A stretch of 64,000 bases of DNA, taken from contig OX243821.1 of NCBI GenBank assembly GCA_945859605.1, forward strand, positions 1,862,992-1,926,991, written 5' to 3'. The notes under the pieces are model-generated. The model had not been told where the DNA came from. It was given only the letters and a program-made list of their open reading frames with translations, and made no database searches. This stretch comes from Lumbricus rubellus (taxonomy: Eukaryota; Annelida; Clitellata; Crassiclitellata; Lumbricidae). The position numbers and the translations under genes were made by a program. Positions 6,642 through 24,759 of the stretch are shown here, piece by piece (the first letter of the stretch is position 1; each line of letters opens with the position of its first letter).

Positions 6642-9600
6642 ATGGATTTAAAGAAAAGTAGTTTAAGAAACATGAACCATGTTGAACACTTGCTCGACTC
6701 ATCGGTTCCTGACATTAAGGTTCCTACGCTTACCCCCACACCTGGTAAATACAAACCAGTAGCGCCTAAGAGAAAATACAAAAATAAGGTTAGAGCTAAA
6801 TTAAATGATTTTGCGGATTGGTTACTTAGTTATGTGCCCGAACGAGACACTAAAGTCGTTAACGAAAAACTCGAATCGTTGAAGTCAACTGTTTCCAGGA
6901 TATTCGATAAAACTAAAATTCGAGAAACGGCGTCGGCTATTAAAGGATTCACCAAGCAATATAGAATAGATGGAATTAATGGAATGGATGCCTCGTCGTT
7001 TCTTGATTTCGTCAGACCGCAGGTAGTAAATCTGTTGTCGACTAATCGCCAAACAAAGGTTAATCTAGTTCTTACTTGTACTATGGAACGAGTAGATATG
7101 AAATCTGGAATAGTGACTTCTGAGGATATACCATTCCTTTCGAGGGCAGAAGTTATTTTAGAAGCAACCGACTTGAATGAAATATACAGCAGAAAGAAGG
7201 ATAAAATCATGGAGTCTATTGCTAGTTTTCAGATGCAAGGAAGTAATTGGAGATTTAAAGCTGTTGTAAAATTAGATATAAATACGGTAAAATATACCCC
7301 CTTAAGAGGTAGTTCTTACATTCCACTTCCCAGCTTCTTAGCTAATAAAAAGGCTATTATAAATATGAAAAACCACGACGAAGAATGCTTCAAATGGTGT
7401 ATCACTAGAGCTTTGAATCCGGTGGATGACCATCCGGAAAAAATAACGAAAGCTTTGACAGAACAATCGAAAAAACTTAATTGGAGTGGCATTGAGTTTC
7501 CAGTTGCTGCTGATGCTAATGTGATAGGTAAATTTGAGAGAAATAATAATATTAGTGTTAATATATTTGGTTACGAAAAACATGTCTATCCGCTTTATCT
7601 GTCTAAGTGTGAAAGTAGTATTGATCTTTTGCTTATATCTGATGGAGAAAAAAAACATTATTGCTGGATCAAGAATTTTAACAGATTGATGACGTTCCGA
7701 ACAGCAAATTCACATTATTCAGCGCACTATTGTAAAAGGTGTATGAATGGTTTCACAACGACAGAAGCGCTTAACAACCATAATGAGTACTGCAAACACC
7801 ATAACGCACAAAAAATAGAAATGCCAGAAAAAGGAACTATGTTAAGTTTTAAAAATTATAACAATTCTATGAGGGTTCCGTTTATAGTCTACGCAGATTT
7901 TGAGTCTTTTGTAAAACCGATCGATACATGCCAACCAAATCCAGAGTTGTCGTACACTAATAAATATCAAAAGCATATTCCTAGCTCCTTTTGTTACCAC
8001 ATAAAATGTTTCGACGATAGTGTATATTCACAAGATCCTGTGACGTTTACGGCTGAAAGCGAAGATGATGATGTTGGTCAAATATTTGTAGATAAACTCG
8101 AAGAGAATATAAAACGAATATATAATCAATTCAAATTCCCTAAGAAGATGATATTTACAGAAGAGGACAAGAAGTGTTTTGATACAGCTACTATATGTCA
8201 TATCTGTGAAAAACCGTTGGGCGAAGACCGAGTGAGAGATCACTGTCATCTTAGCGGTAAATTTAGAGGGGCTGCTCATAACATTTGTAATGTAAACTAT
8301 AAAGTCCCCAAGTTTTTCCCTGTAGTGTTTCATAATCTTTCCGGGTACGATTGTCATCTGTTCATTAAGAAACTGAGAGGTAATAATGGAGAGAAAATTA
8401 ATTGCATACCTAATAACGAGGAAAAGTATATATCTTTTAGCAGAGAGGTCGTTGTTGATAAGTTTGTAAATAAAGAGGGAAAAGAGATTACCGTCAAGCG
8501 ACAACTGCGTTTTATCGACAGTTTTAAATTTATGGCTTCTAGTCTTGATGCTTTATCGAGGAACCTAAGCAAAGACCAGTGTAAAAATATTGGGAAACGA
8601 TATACTGGAAAGAAGCTCGATCTTTTGCTGAGAAAAGGCATATATCCTTATGACTACGTCGATTCATTTACTACCTTTAATGAAACCGAACTACCACCAA
8701 AATCCGCTTTCTATTCTAAGCTAAATGATTCGAATATTAGCGATGAAGACTACGAGCATGCAAAAACGGTATGGAAGGAATTTGGATGCAAAACATTCAG
8801 AGAATATCACGATTTATACAACGTTTCGGATGTTCTGTTACTTGCCGATGTTTTCGAAAACTTTAGAGATGTGTGTATGAAGAACTATACGCTTGACCCT
8901 GCATGGTATTTTACATCTCCTGGTTTAGCCTGGGATGCCGCTTTAAAATTGACAGGTGTGAAATTGGAGTTATTGAATGATTACGATATGATTCTGATGC
9001 TTAGGCAAGGGATGAGAGGAGGAGTGAGCACAATATCAAATCGTTACGGGAAAGCGAATAATAAATATATGAGCGATTTCAATAGTAACGAAAATTCTAC
9101 ATTTATTACTTACCTGGATGCGAATAATCTATATGGATGGGCTATGATCAAAAATTTACCTACTCACGGGTTCAAATGGATGAACGAAGATGAATTAAAA
9201 AATTGGAGAAGTATTCCATGCATATTGGAAGTTGATTTGGAATATCCTAAAGAGTTACACGACCTGCATAACGATTTTCCGTTAGCTCCCGAAAGCATTG
9301 AGATTAACAAAGTCAAAAAGTTAATTCCAAACTTAAACCATAAAAAGAAGTATGTGCTGCATTACGATAATCTGAAGCTGTATGAGAGCTTGGGTTTGAA
9401 AATAACAAAAGTGCATAGAGGTGTACTATTCGAAGAAAGTGATTGGTTGAAAAAGTATATCGATTTAAATACAGCTCTTAGAACGAAAGCTACTAATGAC
9501 TTTGAGAAAGACTTTTTCAAGTTAATGAATAACAGTGTCTTTGGAAAAACTTGTGAGAACATTGAAAATCGTGTTGATGTAGAGTTAGTGTGTCATGAGG

Positions 9601-10310
9601 AGAGGGCTATTGAACTAGCCGCTAAACCTAATTACGAGAGATGTACTATTTTCGATGAAAATCTAATAGCCGTTCACATGAAAAAAACTAAATTGTACTA
9701 TAATAAACCTATATATCTTGGCATGTGTATATTAGACTTGAGCAAAACGTTGATGTATGAATTTCATTACAATTACATCAAGGATAAATACGGAAATAGA
9801 GCTAAATTATTATTTACCGATACAGATTCTTTGACATACGAAATTAAAACTGAAGACTTTTACTCAGATATCTCAGAAGATATTAAAACTCGATTCGACA
9901 CGAGTGAATACCCGAGAGATCATCCATCTGGTATTGAGGTTGGAGTAAATAAAAAAGTTATTGGAATGTTCAAGGATGAAACTAGTGGGAAACAGATAAA
10001 AGAATTTATCGGGTTGCGAGCAAAGTTGTATTCTTATAAGATGGCTGCTGGAGATGAGCACAAGAAATGTAAAGGTATTAAGAAGAATGTTGTCCAGAAA
10101 ACTATTACTCACGAAGATTATAGAGACTGCTTATTTACCAAAAAAGAACAACAACGAACGATGAATGTTATTAGATCTTATCATCACGATATTTATACAG
10201 AAGAAATTAATAAAGTTGCATTATCTGCAGATGACGATAAACGGGTAATAATGGAGGATGGAATTCATACTTTGGCATATGGTCACTACTCGTTGAAAAT
10301 TTTTAATTAA
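6642..10310 (+). CDS. Protein-primed family B DNA polymerase
   Basis: A 1222-residue replicative polymerase, intact. Order of motifs: a long N-terminal region; a C2H2-like zinc finger near 360-385 (CKRC to HNEYCKHH); 3'-5' exonuclease motif I DFES near 418; an endonuclease VII-like Cys/His zinc module near 519-550 (CHICEKPL to DHCHLSGKFRGAAHN); Exo II NLSGYDCH near 565; Exo III YNVSDVLLLADVF near 727; polymerase motif A YLDANNLYGWAM near 824; motif B LMNNSVFGKT near 961; motif C FTDTDSL near 1060; and a late RAKLYSY basic motif. This is the protein-primed pPolB class of Polintons, which copies linear genomes with terminal proteins. All catalytic Asp residues are present. Confidence 0.93.
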   Translation: MDLKKSSLRNMNHVEHLLDSSVPDIKVPTLTPTPGKYKPVAPKRKYKNKVRAKLNDFADWLLSYVPERDTKVVNEKLESLKSTVSRIFDKTKIRETASAIKGFTKQYRIDGINGMDASSFLDFVRPQVVNLLSTNRQTKVNLVLTCTMERVDMKSGIVTSEDIPFLSRAEVILEATDLNEIYSRKKDKIMESIASFQMQGSNWRFKAVVKLDINTVKYTPLRGSSYIPLPSFLANKKAIINMKNHDEECFKWCITRALNPVDDHPEKITKALTEQSKKLNWSGIEFPVAADANVIGKFERNNNISVNIFGYEKHVYPLYLSKCESSIDLLLISDGEKKHYCWIKNFNRLMTFRTANSHYSAHYCKRCMNGFTTTEALNNHNEYCKHHNAQKIEMPEKGTMLSFKNYNNSMRVPFIVYADFESFVKPIDTCQPNPELSYTNKYQKHIPSSFCYHIKCFDDSVYSQDPVTFTAESEDDDVGQIFVDKLEENIKRIYNQFKFPKKMIFTEEDKKCFDTATICHICEKPLGEDRVRDHCHLSGKFRGAAHNICNVNYKVPKFFPVVFHNLSGYDCHLFIKKLRGNNGEKINCIPNNEEKYISFSREVVVDKFVNKEGKEITVKRQLRFIDSFKFMASSLDALSRNLSKDQCKNIGKRYTGKKLDLLLRKGIYPYDYVDSFTTFNETELPPKSAFYSKLNDSNISDEDYEHAKTVWKEFGCKTFREYHDLYNVSDVLLLADVFENFRDVCMKNYTLDPAWYFTSPGLAWDAALKLTGVKLELLNDYDMILMLRQGMRGGVSTISNRYGKANNKYMSDFNSNENSTFITYLDANNLYGWAMIKNLPTHGFKWMNEDELKNWRSIPCILEVDLEYPKELHDLHNDFPLAPESIEINKVKKLIPNLNHKKKYVLHYDNLKLYESLGLKITKVHRGVLFEESDWLKKYIDLNTALRTKATNDFEKDFFKLMNNSVFGKTCENIENRVDVELVCHEERAIELAAKPNYERCTIFDENLIAVHMKKTKLYYNKPIYLGMCILDLSKTLMYEFHYNYIKDKYGNRAKLLFTDTDSLTYEIKTEDFYSDISEDIKTRFDTSEYPRDHPSGIEVGVNKKVIGMFKDETSGKQIKEFIGLRAKLYSYKMAAGDEHKKCKGIKKNVVQKTITHEDYRDCLFTKKEQQRTMNVIRSYHHDIYTEEINKVALSADDDKRVIMEDGIHTLAYGHYSLKIFN

Positions 10311-10326
10311 TGTTTATATTAAATAA

Positions 10327-10749
10327 ATGAGCGTCAAACAAATCGATGTTTGTGGAGTTGTGTTACCGAATATTGCTTTATCGAATGTGGATCTAATCGA
10401 AGCAGCTAAGAAACTAAATATTCCGAATTTCAGGGGTGTGTTCTTACGAGACGAGCTACCGAAGAAACCTAGATGGAATGAGTGTGGGATATTGAATCTA
10501 GATGGTTCTAATGGGGTGGGCTCGCACTGGTGCTCTTTCTTAAAGAGCGGTAACGAGAAAATATATTTCGATAGTTACGGCCTTCCTCCCCCTCTGGAAC
10601 TGATAAAGTATTTACGCCGTCCAGTGTTATATAACAGCGAGCGAATACAACCCGATAACGAAGTATTTTGTGGTCATTTGTGTCTGTATGTGACGAAGAT
10701 GGTGGGTGATGGAATGAATTTTCAAGAAGTTATAAACGGCTTGCATTAA
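10327..10749 (+). CDS. Adenain-type cysteine maturation protease
   Basis: A 140-residue protease resembling adenovirus-type (C5) and Polinton maturation proteases that cleave virion precursors after (M/I/L)xGx-G or (M/I/L)xGG-x. A full catalytic set is visible: His67 in GSHW, Asp82 in YFDSYG, oxyanion Gln108 and nucleophile Cys115 in VFCGHLC, with the Gln seven residues before the Cys as in adenain. It is shorter than adenovirus protease (about 200), as is usual in Polintons. It starts 16 bp after the polymerase gene. Probable substrates here are the pX- and pVI-like proteins. Confidence 0.85.
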   Translation: MSVKQIDVCGVVLPNIALSNVDLIEAAKKLNIPNFRGVFLRDELPKKPRWNECGILNLDGSNGVGSHWCSFLKSGNEKIYFDSYGLPPPLELIKYLRRPVLYNSERIQPDNEVFCGHLCLYVTKMVGDGMNFQEVINGLH

Positions 10750-10751
10750 AA

Positions 10752-10781
10752 ATTATTATTATATATATATATATATATATA
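10752..10781 (+). promoter_or_regulatory. Fibre A leader with (AT)n tract
   Basis: The leader AAATTATTATT is followed by a (AT)10 run reaching the ATG of fibre A. The same leader, with only a short TATATA, precedes fibre B at 11895-11918. Run-length changes could alter promoter spacing; this is inference. Confidence 0.4.
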
Positions 10782-11888
10782 ATGCCTGTCGATAAATTTG
10801 GTCACACCGCTGTTGGAGGAACATCACGAAGAGTAATCGCTGGAGGTGTAACTCTTAGTCAAATAAATGCTAATTTTCTTCGATTGGATGGAGCAAATCT
10901 GCCGACTGGAAATTTAAAAATGAATGGACATGTTATAAAAGGTCTCCCAGTAACGAATACTTCGACTGCCGGAATGGATGAAGCTTTAAGTAGGGGGCAA
11001 GCCATTGATTTGATAACGAATCACAACGATTCTCCGTCCAACGATAATCATTTGACGAATAAGAAATACGTTGATGCTTCGAAGGTGTCTAAGGCAGGTG
11101 ATACAATGACTGGCGACTTGTTCTTAAACGTTGGCTCCGATCGTCTGCGTTCAATGGGTTGTAAGGACTTGAGAGGAGAAAATAAAGAATTCACTATTTT
11201 CTTAGGTAGTATACGAAATAAACTACAATGTTCGTTAAACAATCCTATTACATTACAGTCGACGGATGGATTTCTATGCAAAATAGGCGTAGAAAATATA
11301 ATGAGAATCGGTAGAGCGCCTAACGATCGAAAAATCGACGTTTATCAAAATATCCTAATGAATAGTAATAATATCAACGATTTAAGCGATCCTCTTTCAG
11401 ATCAAGATGCCGCTACAAAAAATTACGTCGATAAATCTCTGAAAAAGTGTCGTGTTGGGTATATTCCTCCCTTGGAAGCTGATGTAAGTGTGACAGGATT
11501 CGTTGCTAGTGCCAGTTCTTGTTTTTCCGGAAGCAAAGCCTACCAAGCTTTCACTAATCTCACTGACGATGTTAACGCAGCTTGGATTCCAGGTGAAGGT
11601 ATGTTTACTTGGTTACAAATTAAATGTCCTGAGCCAGTTAAAATTTGGAGAATTGCGTTTAAAAGCGAATATATAGGACATTTAATTGTAGAAGCTAGCA
11701 ATGATGGAGCAGTGTTTGTATCCCTAACATTACGTCTTCCTTCAACTACTTCAGAGGCTGTTCCGACATTTTATGATATTATTAGATCTACGGATGCGTA
11801 TCAATATTATAAAGTTACAGTACTGGCAATGGGAGCTAATCCTCTACGAGGGATTCAGGTTATGCAATTATATGTATACGATGACTAA
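10782..11888 (+). CDS. Fibre A: trimeric-fibre shaft with discoidin-like head
   Basis: A 368-residue attachment-fibre candidate. The shaft shows phage-fibre repeats: FLRLDG, GDTMTGDL at about 106-113 (a hallmark of trimeric tail fibres), LTNKKYVD and DAATKNYVD at about 208-216, typical of trimerising shaft ends. From about residue 225 the head has SASSCFSGSKAYQAF, then a Trp-containing WIPGEGMFTWLQIKC, VKIWRIAFKSEYIG and VEASNDGAVF. This follows the strand order of discoidin (F5/8C) lectin-like domains. It probably binds host surface glycans or lipids, inferred from the fold. It is adjacent and parallel to a paralogue with the same shaft and a different head. Confidence 0.75.
   Translation: MPVDKFGHTAVGGTSRRVIAGGVTLSQINANFLRLDGANLPTGNLKMNGHVIKGLPVTNTSTAGMDEALSRGQAIDLITNHNDSPSNDNHLTNKKYVDASKVSKAGDTMTGDLFLNVGSDRLRSMGCKDLRGENKEFTIFLGSIRNKLQCSLNNPITLQSTDGFLCKIGVENIMRIGRAPNDRKIDVYQNILMNSNNINDLSDPLSDQDAATKNYVDKSLKKCRVGYIPPLEADVSVTGFVASASSCFSGSKAYQAFTNLTDDVNAAWIPGEGMFTWLQIKCPEPVKIWRIAFKSEYIGHLIVEASNDGAVFVSLTLRLPSTTSEAVPTFYDIIRSTDAYQYYKVTVLAMGANPLRGIQVMQLYVYDD
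11123..11257 (+). repeat. 135-bp block identical to 12266-12400 (fibre A copy)
   Basis: This block of the fibre A shaft is identical base for base to 12266-12400 in fibre B, while the flanking shaft codons carry many synonymous and replacement differences. That points to recent gene conversion or recombination. Confidence 0.9.
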
Positions 11889-11918
11889 TCTACATTAAAA
11901 ATTATTATTATATATAAA

Positions 11919-12992
11919 ATGCCCGTCGATAAATTCGGCCACACCGATGTTGGTTCATCACAAAGAGTAATCGCTGGAGGTGTTACTCTTAGTCAAATAA
12001 ATGCCAGTTTCCTCCGATTGGATGGGGTAAATCCGGCGACTGGAAATCTAAAAATGGGTGGTCACAAAATTAAAGGACTGCCCACAACGAAGCCTTTGAC
12101 AGCAGGAATGGATGAGGCCTTAAGTTGGGGTCAAGCCATTGATTTGATAACGAATCACGACGATTCTCCGTCCAACGATAATCATTTGACGAATAAGAAA
12201 TACGTTGATGAACAAGTTACATTGAAGGTGTCTAAAACTGGTGATACCATGACTGGTGATCTAATCTTAAACGTTGGCTCCGATCGTCTGCGTTCAATGG
12301 GTTGTAAGGACTTGAGAGGAGAAAATAAAGAATTCACTATTTTCTTAGGTAGTATACGAAATAAACTACAATGTTCGTTAAACAATCCTATTACATTACA
12401 ATCGATGGATGGATTTCGTTTTAGAATAAACAATGAAATCATGTTAGAGATGGTTAAGTCACTCGATGGCACTCCTCCGTCTAAAATAAATGTGTATAAG
12501 TCCATCTTTATGCATGATGCTTACATTACAGGACTACACGAACCCAACAACGCCAGCGATGCAGCTACGAAGCAGTATGTAGATTCTATCTCAATCGGTC
12601 CCGCGCTTAGCATTCATTCTTTAACTTGGCAATTCTTAATCGCTAAAACTCACACAAGAGTTACTTTCGATAGTGTAAGATTCAAAACCGATGGTGTTAT
12701 AAGTGCGGGAATGACCCGTTTCACTCCCGGTAAAGCCGGATACTATTTCGTTTCGACGTACATAGAATTTGGTAACAGTAGTACCGCTCCTAGTAACGTC
12801 TACCTGTATAGAAATGGGGCGAATTACATGCAAATTGCGGGCGGAGGGGGAACGGGAGCTGCGTTTAACAATTCAACCGGTAGTTGCATAATTTTCGTAA
12901 CCAATACCGATTTTCTCGAGATATTCGCTTATTCGCACATCGCACTAAATATATTAGCTAGAGACTTTTCGGTAGTATTCTTACGACCTTAA
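11919..12992 (+). CDS. Fibre B: same shaft with C1q-like head
   Basis: A 357-residue paralogue of fibre A. The N-terminal ~160 residues align throughout (start MPVDKFGHT, GDTMTGDL at about 108, identical GSDRLRSMGCKDLRGENK block), and the shaft ends with DAATKQYVD near 213. The head (about 225-357) is unrelated to that of fibre A. VRFKTDGVISAGMTRF, TPGKAGYYFVSTYIEF, NVYLYRNGANYM, and FLEIFAYSHIALNI before FSVVFLRP fit the jelly-roll of C1q/TNF-type trimeric domains, as known in some viral fibre and host C1q proteins. A trimeric receptor-binding head is inferred. It is the last gene of the element before the gap. Confidence 0.72.
   Translation: MPVDKFGHTDVGSSQRVIAGGVTLSQINASFLRLDGVNPATGNLKMGGHKIKGLPTTKPLTAGMDEALSWGQAIDLITNHDDSPSNDNHLTNKKYVDEQVTLKVSKTGDTMTGDLILNVGSDRLRSMGCKDLRGENKEFTIFLGSIRNKLQCSLNNPITLQSMDGFRFRINNEIMLEMVKSLDGTPPSKINVYKSIFMHDAYITGLHEPNNASDAATKQYVDSISIGPALSIHSLTWQFLIAKTHTRVTFDSVRFKTDGVISAGMTRFTPGKAGYYFVSTYIEFGNSSTAPSNVYLYRNGANYMQIAGGGGTGAAFNNSTGSCIIFVTNTDFLEIFAYSHIALNILARDFSVVFLRP
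12266..12400 (+). repeat. 135-bp block identical to 11123-11257 (fibre B copy)
   Basis: Partner of the block in fibre A. A second, near-identical stretch lies just upstream (ending with the codons for LTNKKYVD) in both genes. Confidence 0.9.
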
Positions 12993-13340
12993 TTTCCTTG
13001 CTGATCGAAATAATAAAAGGAGCTGGATGAGAGATGTGAGGAGGAATCAGGAAATAATAAAAAGACCCCCAAAGGAGAAGAGGAGGAAATAATAAAAGAC
13101 CTCTTGGTTGACAGTTCAGCGCGCTAACCACTGTACTACCGAGCACCCCCCCTCAGGAAAATAAAAGACCCTCAGCTTGTTAACCCTATACTGGTCGACA
13201 GTCTAGCTCGCTAACCACTGTACTACCGAGCACTCCCCTCAGGAAAATAAAAGACCCTCAAAGGGCACCACTGTACTACCGAGCACCCCCCCTCAGGAAA
13301 TAATAAAAGACCCTCAAAGGGCACAATTAACTACTACTCA
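12993..13340. repeat. Right flank of the viral element: imperfect direct repeats
   Basis: No gene. CACTGTACTACCGAGCAC recurs at 13129-13146, 13216-13233 and 13269-13286 within longer units carrying AATAAAAGACCCTC. The reverse complement (GTGCTCGGTAGTACAGTG) resembles a tRNA or SINE head. It may be element-terminal or flanking host DNA; the gap at 13341 prevents a decision. Confidence 0.7.
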
Positions 13341-13540
13341 NNNNNNNNNNNNNNNNNNNNNNNNNNNNNNNNNNNNNNNNNNNNNNNNNNNNNNNNNNNN
13401 NNNNNNNNNNNNNNNNNNNNNNNNNNNNNNNNNNNNNNNNNNNNNNNNNNNNNNNNNNNNNNNNNNNNNNNNNNNNNNNNNNNNNNNNNNNNNNNNNNNN
13501 NNNNNNNNNNNNNNNNNNNNNNNNNNNNNNNNNNNNNNNN
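13341..13540. other. Assembly gap, 200 N
   Basis: Exactly 200 N, the same length as the second gap, so the size is arbitrary. The viral element lies on one side only. Confidence 0.98.
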
Positions 13541-15420
13541 TCCATCCATAACTACGGTGCGTCCATAGACGCACGACCTTTATTTTTGTGCGTCCGGCGT
13601 CAAAATTTGTGCGTCCGTGACGCACGGACGCACACTAACGGAATCACTGATAATAATTATAATACGGCACTGAAACACAAGAAACTAATTTACTCTTGCA
13701 CACCTCATTTTACATTAAATCTTTATAATAAGTAGTATACGTAAAATATAACAGAATGCTCCTCCTCTTTTTCTGATCCCTCCTTTTCTGACCAACGTTG
13801 CCACTCATAGCTTTGTTAATTTCACAAGATCTTGGGTTTTTCGATCCGTACTTGGAAAATTGTTTTTTTTTCGGGAAGTAGCAGTACAGAATTGAATACA
13901 TGAAAGTTGAATGTAATGGGATGGAATTAAATTAAAAGAGACTAGAAATGGGCTTTTGTCCGGGGGGTCTAATGTCCGTTCCCCGGGCGTGGAAGAGGCA
14001 GACCTAATAATTATGACATGGATGGATAACATTCGAGCCTGGACTGGAATGACGATGGAGCAGATCACGAGAAGCACGGAGGATCGACAGGAGTGGAGAA
14101 GGAAAAGTCATGATGCGACCAACCCTCGTTGTGAGGACGGCTGAAGTACAGAACAGTTTACCAAATATCCAGCTTTTTCGGAACCTATTAAATTTTAAAG
14201 GAAACAGGTTATTTATATAACATTTGAAAAATTTAAACTGAGGGTGTCTATGCCATGTTGCGAAATTCTTAAACCTGTCACACATAACAATAATATTATT
14301 GTAATACGGCACTGAAACTCAAGAGACCAACTTACTCTTACACACCTCATTTTACATTAAATGTTTATAATAAGTATACGGCGTTAAATATAACAGATAC
14401 TCCTCCCTCCTGCTGAACAGCGTTGCCAACTAGCCAGTCCTTGTTCTTTTCCACAAGATCTTGAATTTTTCTATCTGAACTTGGGAAATGGGGTTTAATC
14501 GGAAAGAACTTGTTTTTTTTCTTGGTATTTTTCAGACTTTATTTTTGAAACATTTTTGACATTTTGGCATATTTTGATGACAATTTTAAATTCAGACGTT
14601 AAAAACTCATGTTTTTGGACGAGCGAATGAGAAAAAGAAAATGTCGTCAGAATTTTCGGACGGAAAATTGTTGACATTATGTGAGCATTTGGGTACGATG
14701 ATTAAAAAAAGTCATTAGAATTTTCGAAAAAGAAATTTAGACATTTTTTATGCACAAAAACGTATTTATAACAGGAAAATCTACTCATAATGAGTTACTA
14801 CGACCGAATCAACCTGAAATAAATCGAATGTTAAGAGGAGATTATTCTGGGGAAACGTTTCCGTAAGCAATGACCAAAACTGCGAAATCTTTATTTTAAA
14901 TTTCGCCAAGCTATTCAATTATTAAGAAAACACCAAACAGAATATTTACAGAGCGTCTGAAAATGTAATCGAGGGTGTCTTTGCCACGTTTGCAATTCTT
15001 AAACCTATCGTGCATAAATTATACGAGCCTGGAACACAAGAAACTAACTGACTCTTAGACACCTCATTTTACATTAATTATGTGTAATAAGTGCGTAAAA
15101 AATTTATTAAAAATCAGATAAAACATTTGCCACGTTTGCAATTCTTAAACCTATCGTGCATAAATTATACGAGCCTGGAACACAAGAAACTAACTGACTC
15201 TTAGACACCTCATTTTACATTAATTATGTGTAATAAGTGCGTAAAAAATTTATTAAAAATCAGATAAAACAATGACCCCATTTATGAAAAAGTCTGGTTA
15301 ATTGACCCAAACGGTAACACCGGAGTTTCTCAACCTGTGGGTCACTCATGTCACTGTACTGTATTGTATTGTTTCAATTTATATTGAGCCGTTCACATCA
15401 GTGGCCAATCAGAGCGAGGA
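13541..15420. repeat. Gene-free stretch of related AT-rich dispersed repeats
   Basis: A GCGTCC/GACGCAC inverted cluster (13557-13634) is followed by two diverged direct copies of a ~200-bp repeat (about 13660-13870 and 14300-14500, sharing CCTCATTTTACATTAAAT and CACAAGATCTTG). No coding signal was seen. Confidence 0.6.
14981..15270. repeat. Perfect 145-bp tandem duplication
   Basis: Two copies (14981-15125 and 15126-15270), each starting TTGCCACGTTTGCAATTC and ending in TCAGATAAAAC, read identical. The unit is related to the repeats at 13.66 and 14.3 kb. Confidence 0.85.
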
Positions 15421-15630
15421 TCCCGAGAGTAGAAAACGTATTCAGAATAGATAGAGAATAAACAAAATGTAGAGAGAGAGCCACAAACACAGAAAGAAGA
15501 GTTGCAAGGAGAGAGAAAGAAGTGACGTGACCTTTCTTCTCATATTCCTTCTCCTGCTTACACTGCCACTTCTACTACTGCTTCCTCTCTTTCTCCTCCT
15601 CCCTTTCTCCCCTCTTCCTACTATTCAACC

Positions 15631-15799
15631 TTCTCCTCCTCCTCCTCCTCCTCCTCCTCCTCCTCCTCCTCCTCCTCCTCCTCCTCCTCCTCCTCCCGAC
15701 AAATGAAGATGATGCAGAGCTGCTCTGAGGAGTGAAAGAGAGAGAAAGAAAGACTCTTGCTGTGAGAAGAGCTTTGCAAATGGTCACATACAATACAAT

Positions 15800-15871
<72 letters not shown>

Positions 15872-16250
15872 CACTCCGCTCTTCAAGTAGATTTGATCTT
15901 TAAGTTCCTCCTACTATAACGGCCATGGCTCAGTCCCGATCCTTAACATCGATTGGCCCCCTCTCTTTGGAATACTCTGTCTCCATCTACTCGGTCTCAG
16001 CTTCTAACTGGTAATCCCTCCTCCTCATTTTCTTTCATCAAAACTTATTTCTTCTCTCGTGGCCTTGCGCACTGGGAGCACTTCTGAACGGTTCACCATG
16101 ATAGTAAAGGCGCTTTATAAATGTTTTTATACAATACAATACAATTATACAATTATACAATACAATACAATACATCACACACAAACACACACACAAACAC
16201 ACAAACAAACACAAACACACACGCAACATCTGAGCGCACTAAACCAAGGT
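15631..16250. repeat. SINE-like copies with (CCT)n, (CA)n and ATACA tails
   Basis: (CCT)n at 15631-15694, then a repeat body ending AGCTTTGCAAATGGTCACATACAATACAAT and a (CA)n run (15804-15865). A second copy (about 16050-16175) has GGCGCTTTATAAATG before an ATACA tail and CACAAA repeats. Confidence 0.6.
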
Positions 16251-16425
16251 CACTGATTATAATATAATTGTAGAAAAATAATTATAGAAAATTAAAGAAA
16301 CGGCGGTGTTACCATTTGAGGTCAGATTTTTTCGTTGTTATAATATGATTTTCTAATAATATATGCTTATTACTTATTACACGGATTTTATGTAAAATGA
16401 GGTGTCTAAGAGTATATTATTATAC

Positions 16426-24734
<8,309 letters not shown>

Positions 24735-24759
24735 CTGAAGAATGATAAGTAGAGGGTAG

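Noticed and set aside
8028..8641. Minus-strand ORFs of up to 158 codons inside the polymerase gene
   Set aside because: Antisense shadows; the plus frame carries all polymerase motifs.
13327..13625. Frames running through the first N gap
   Set aside because: Gap bases carry no sequence; the frames are artefacts.
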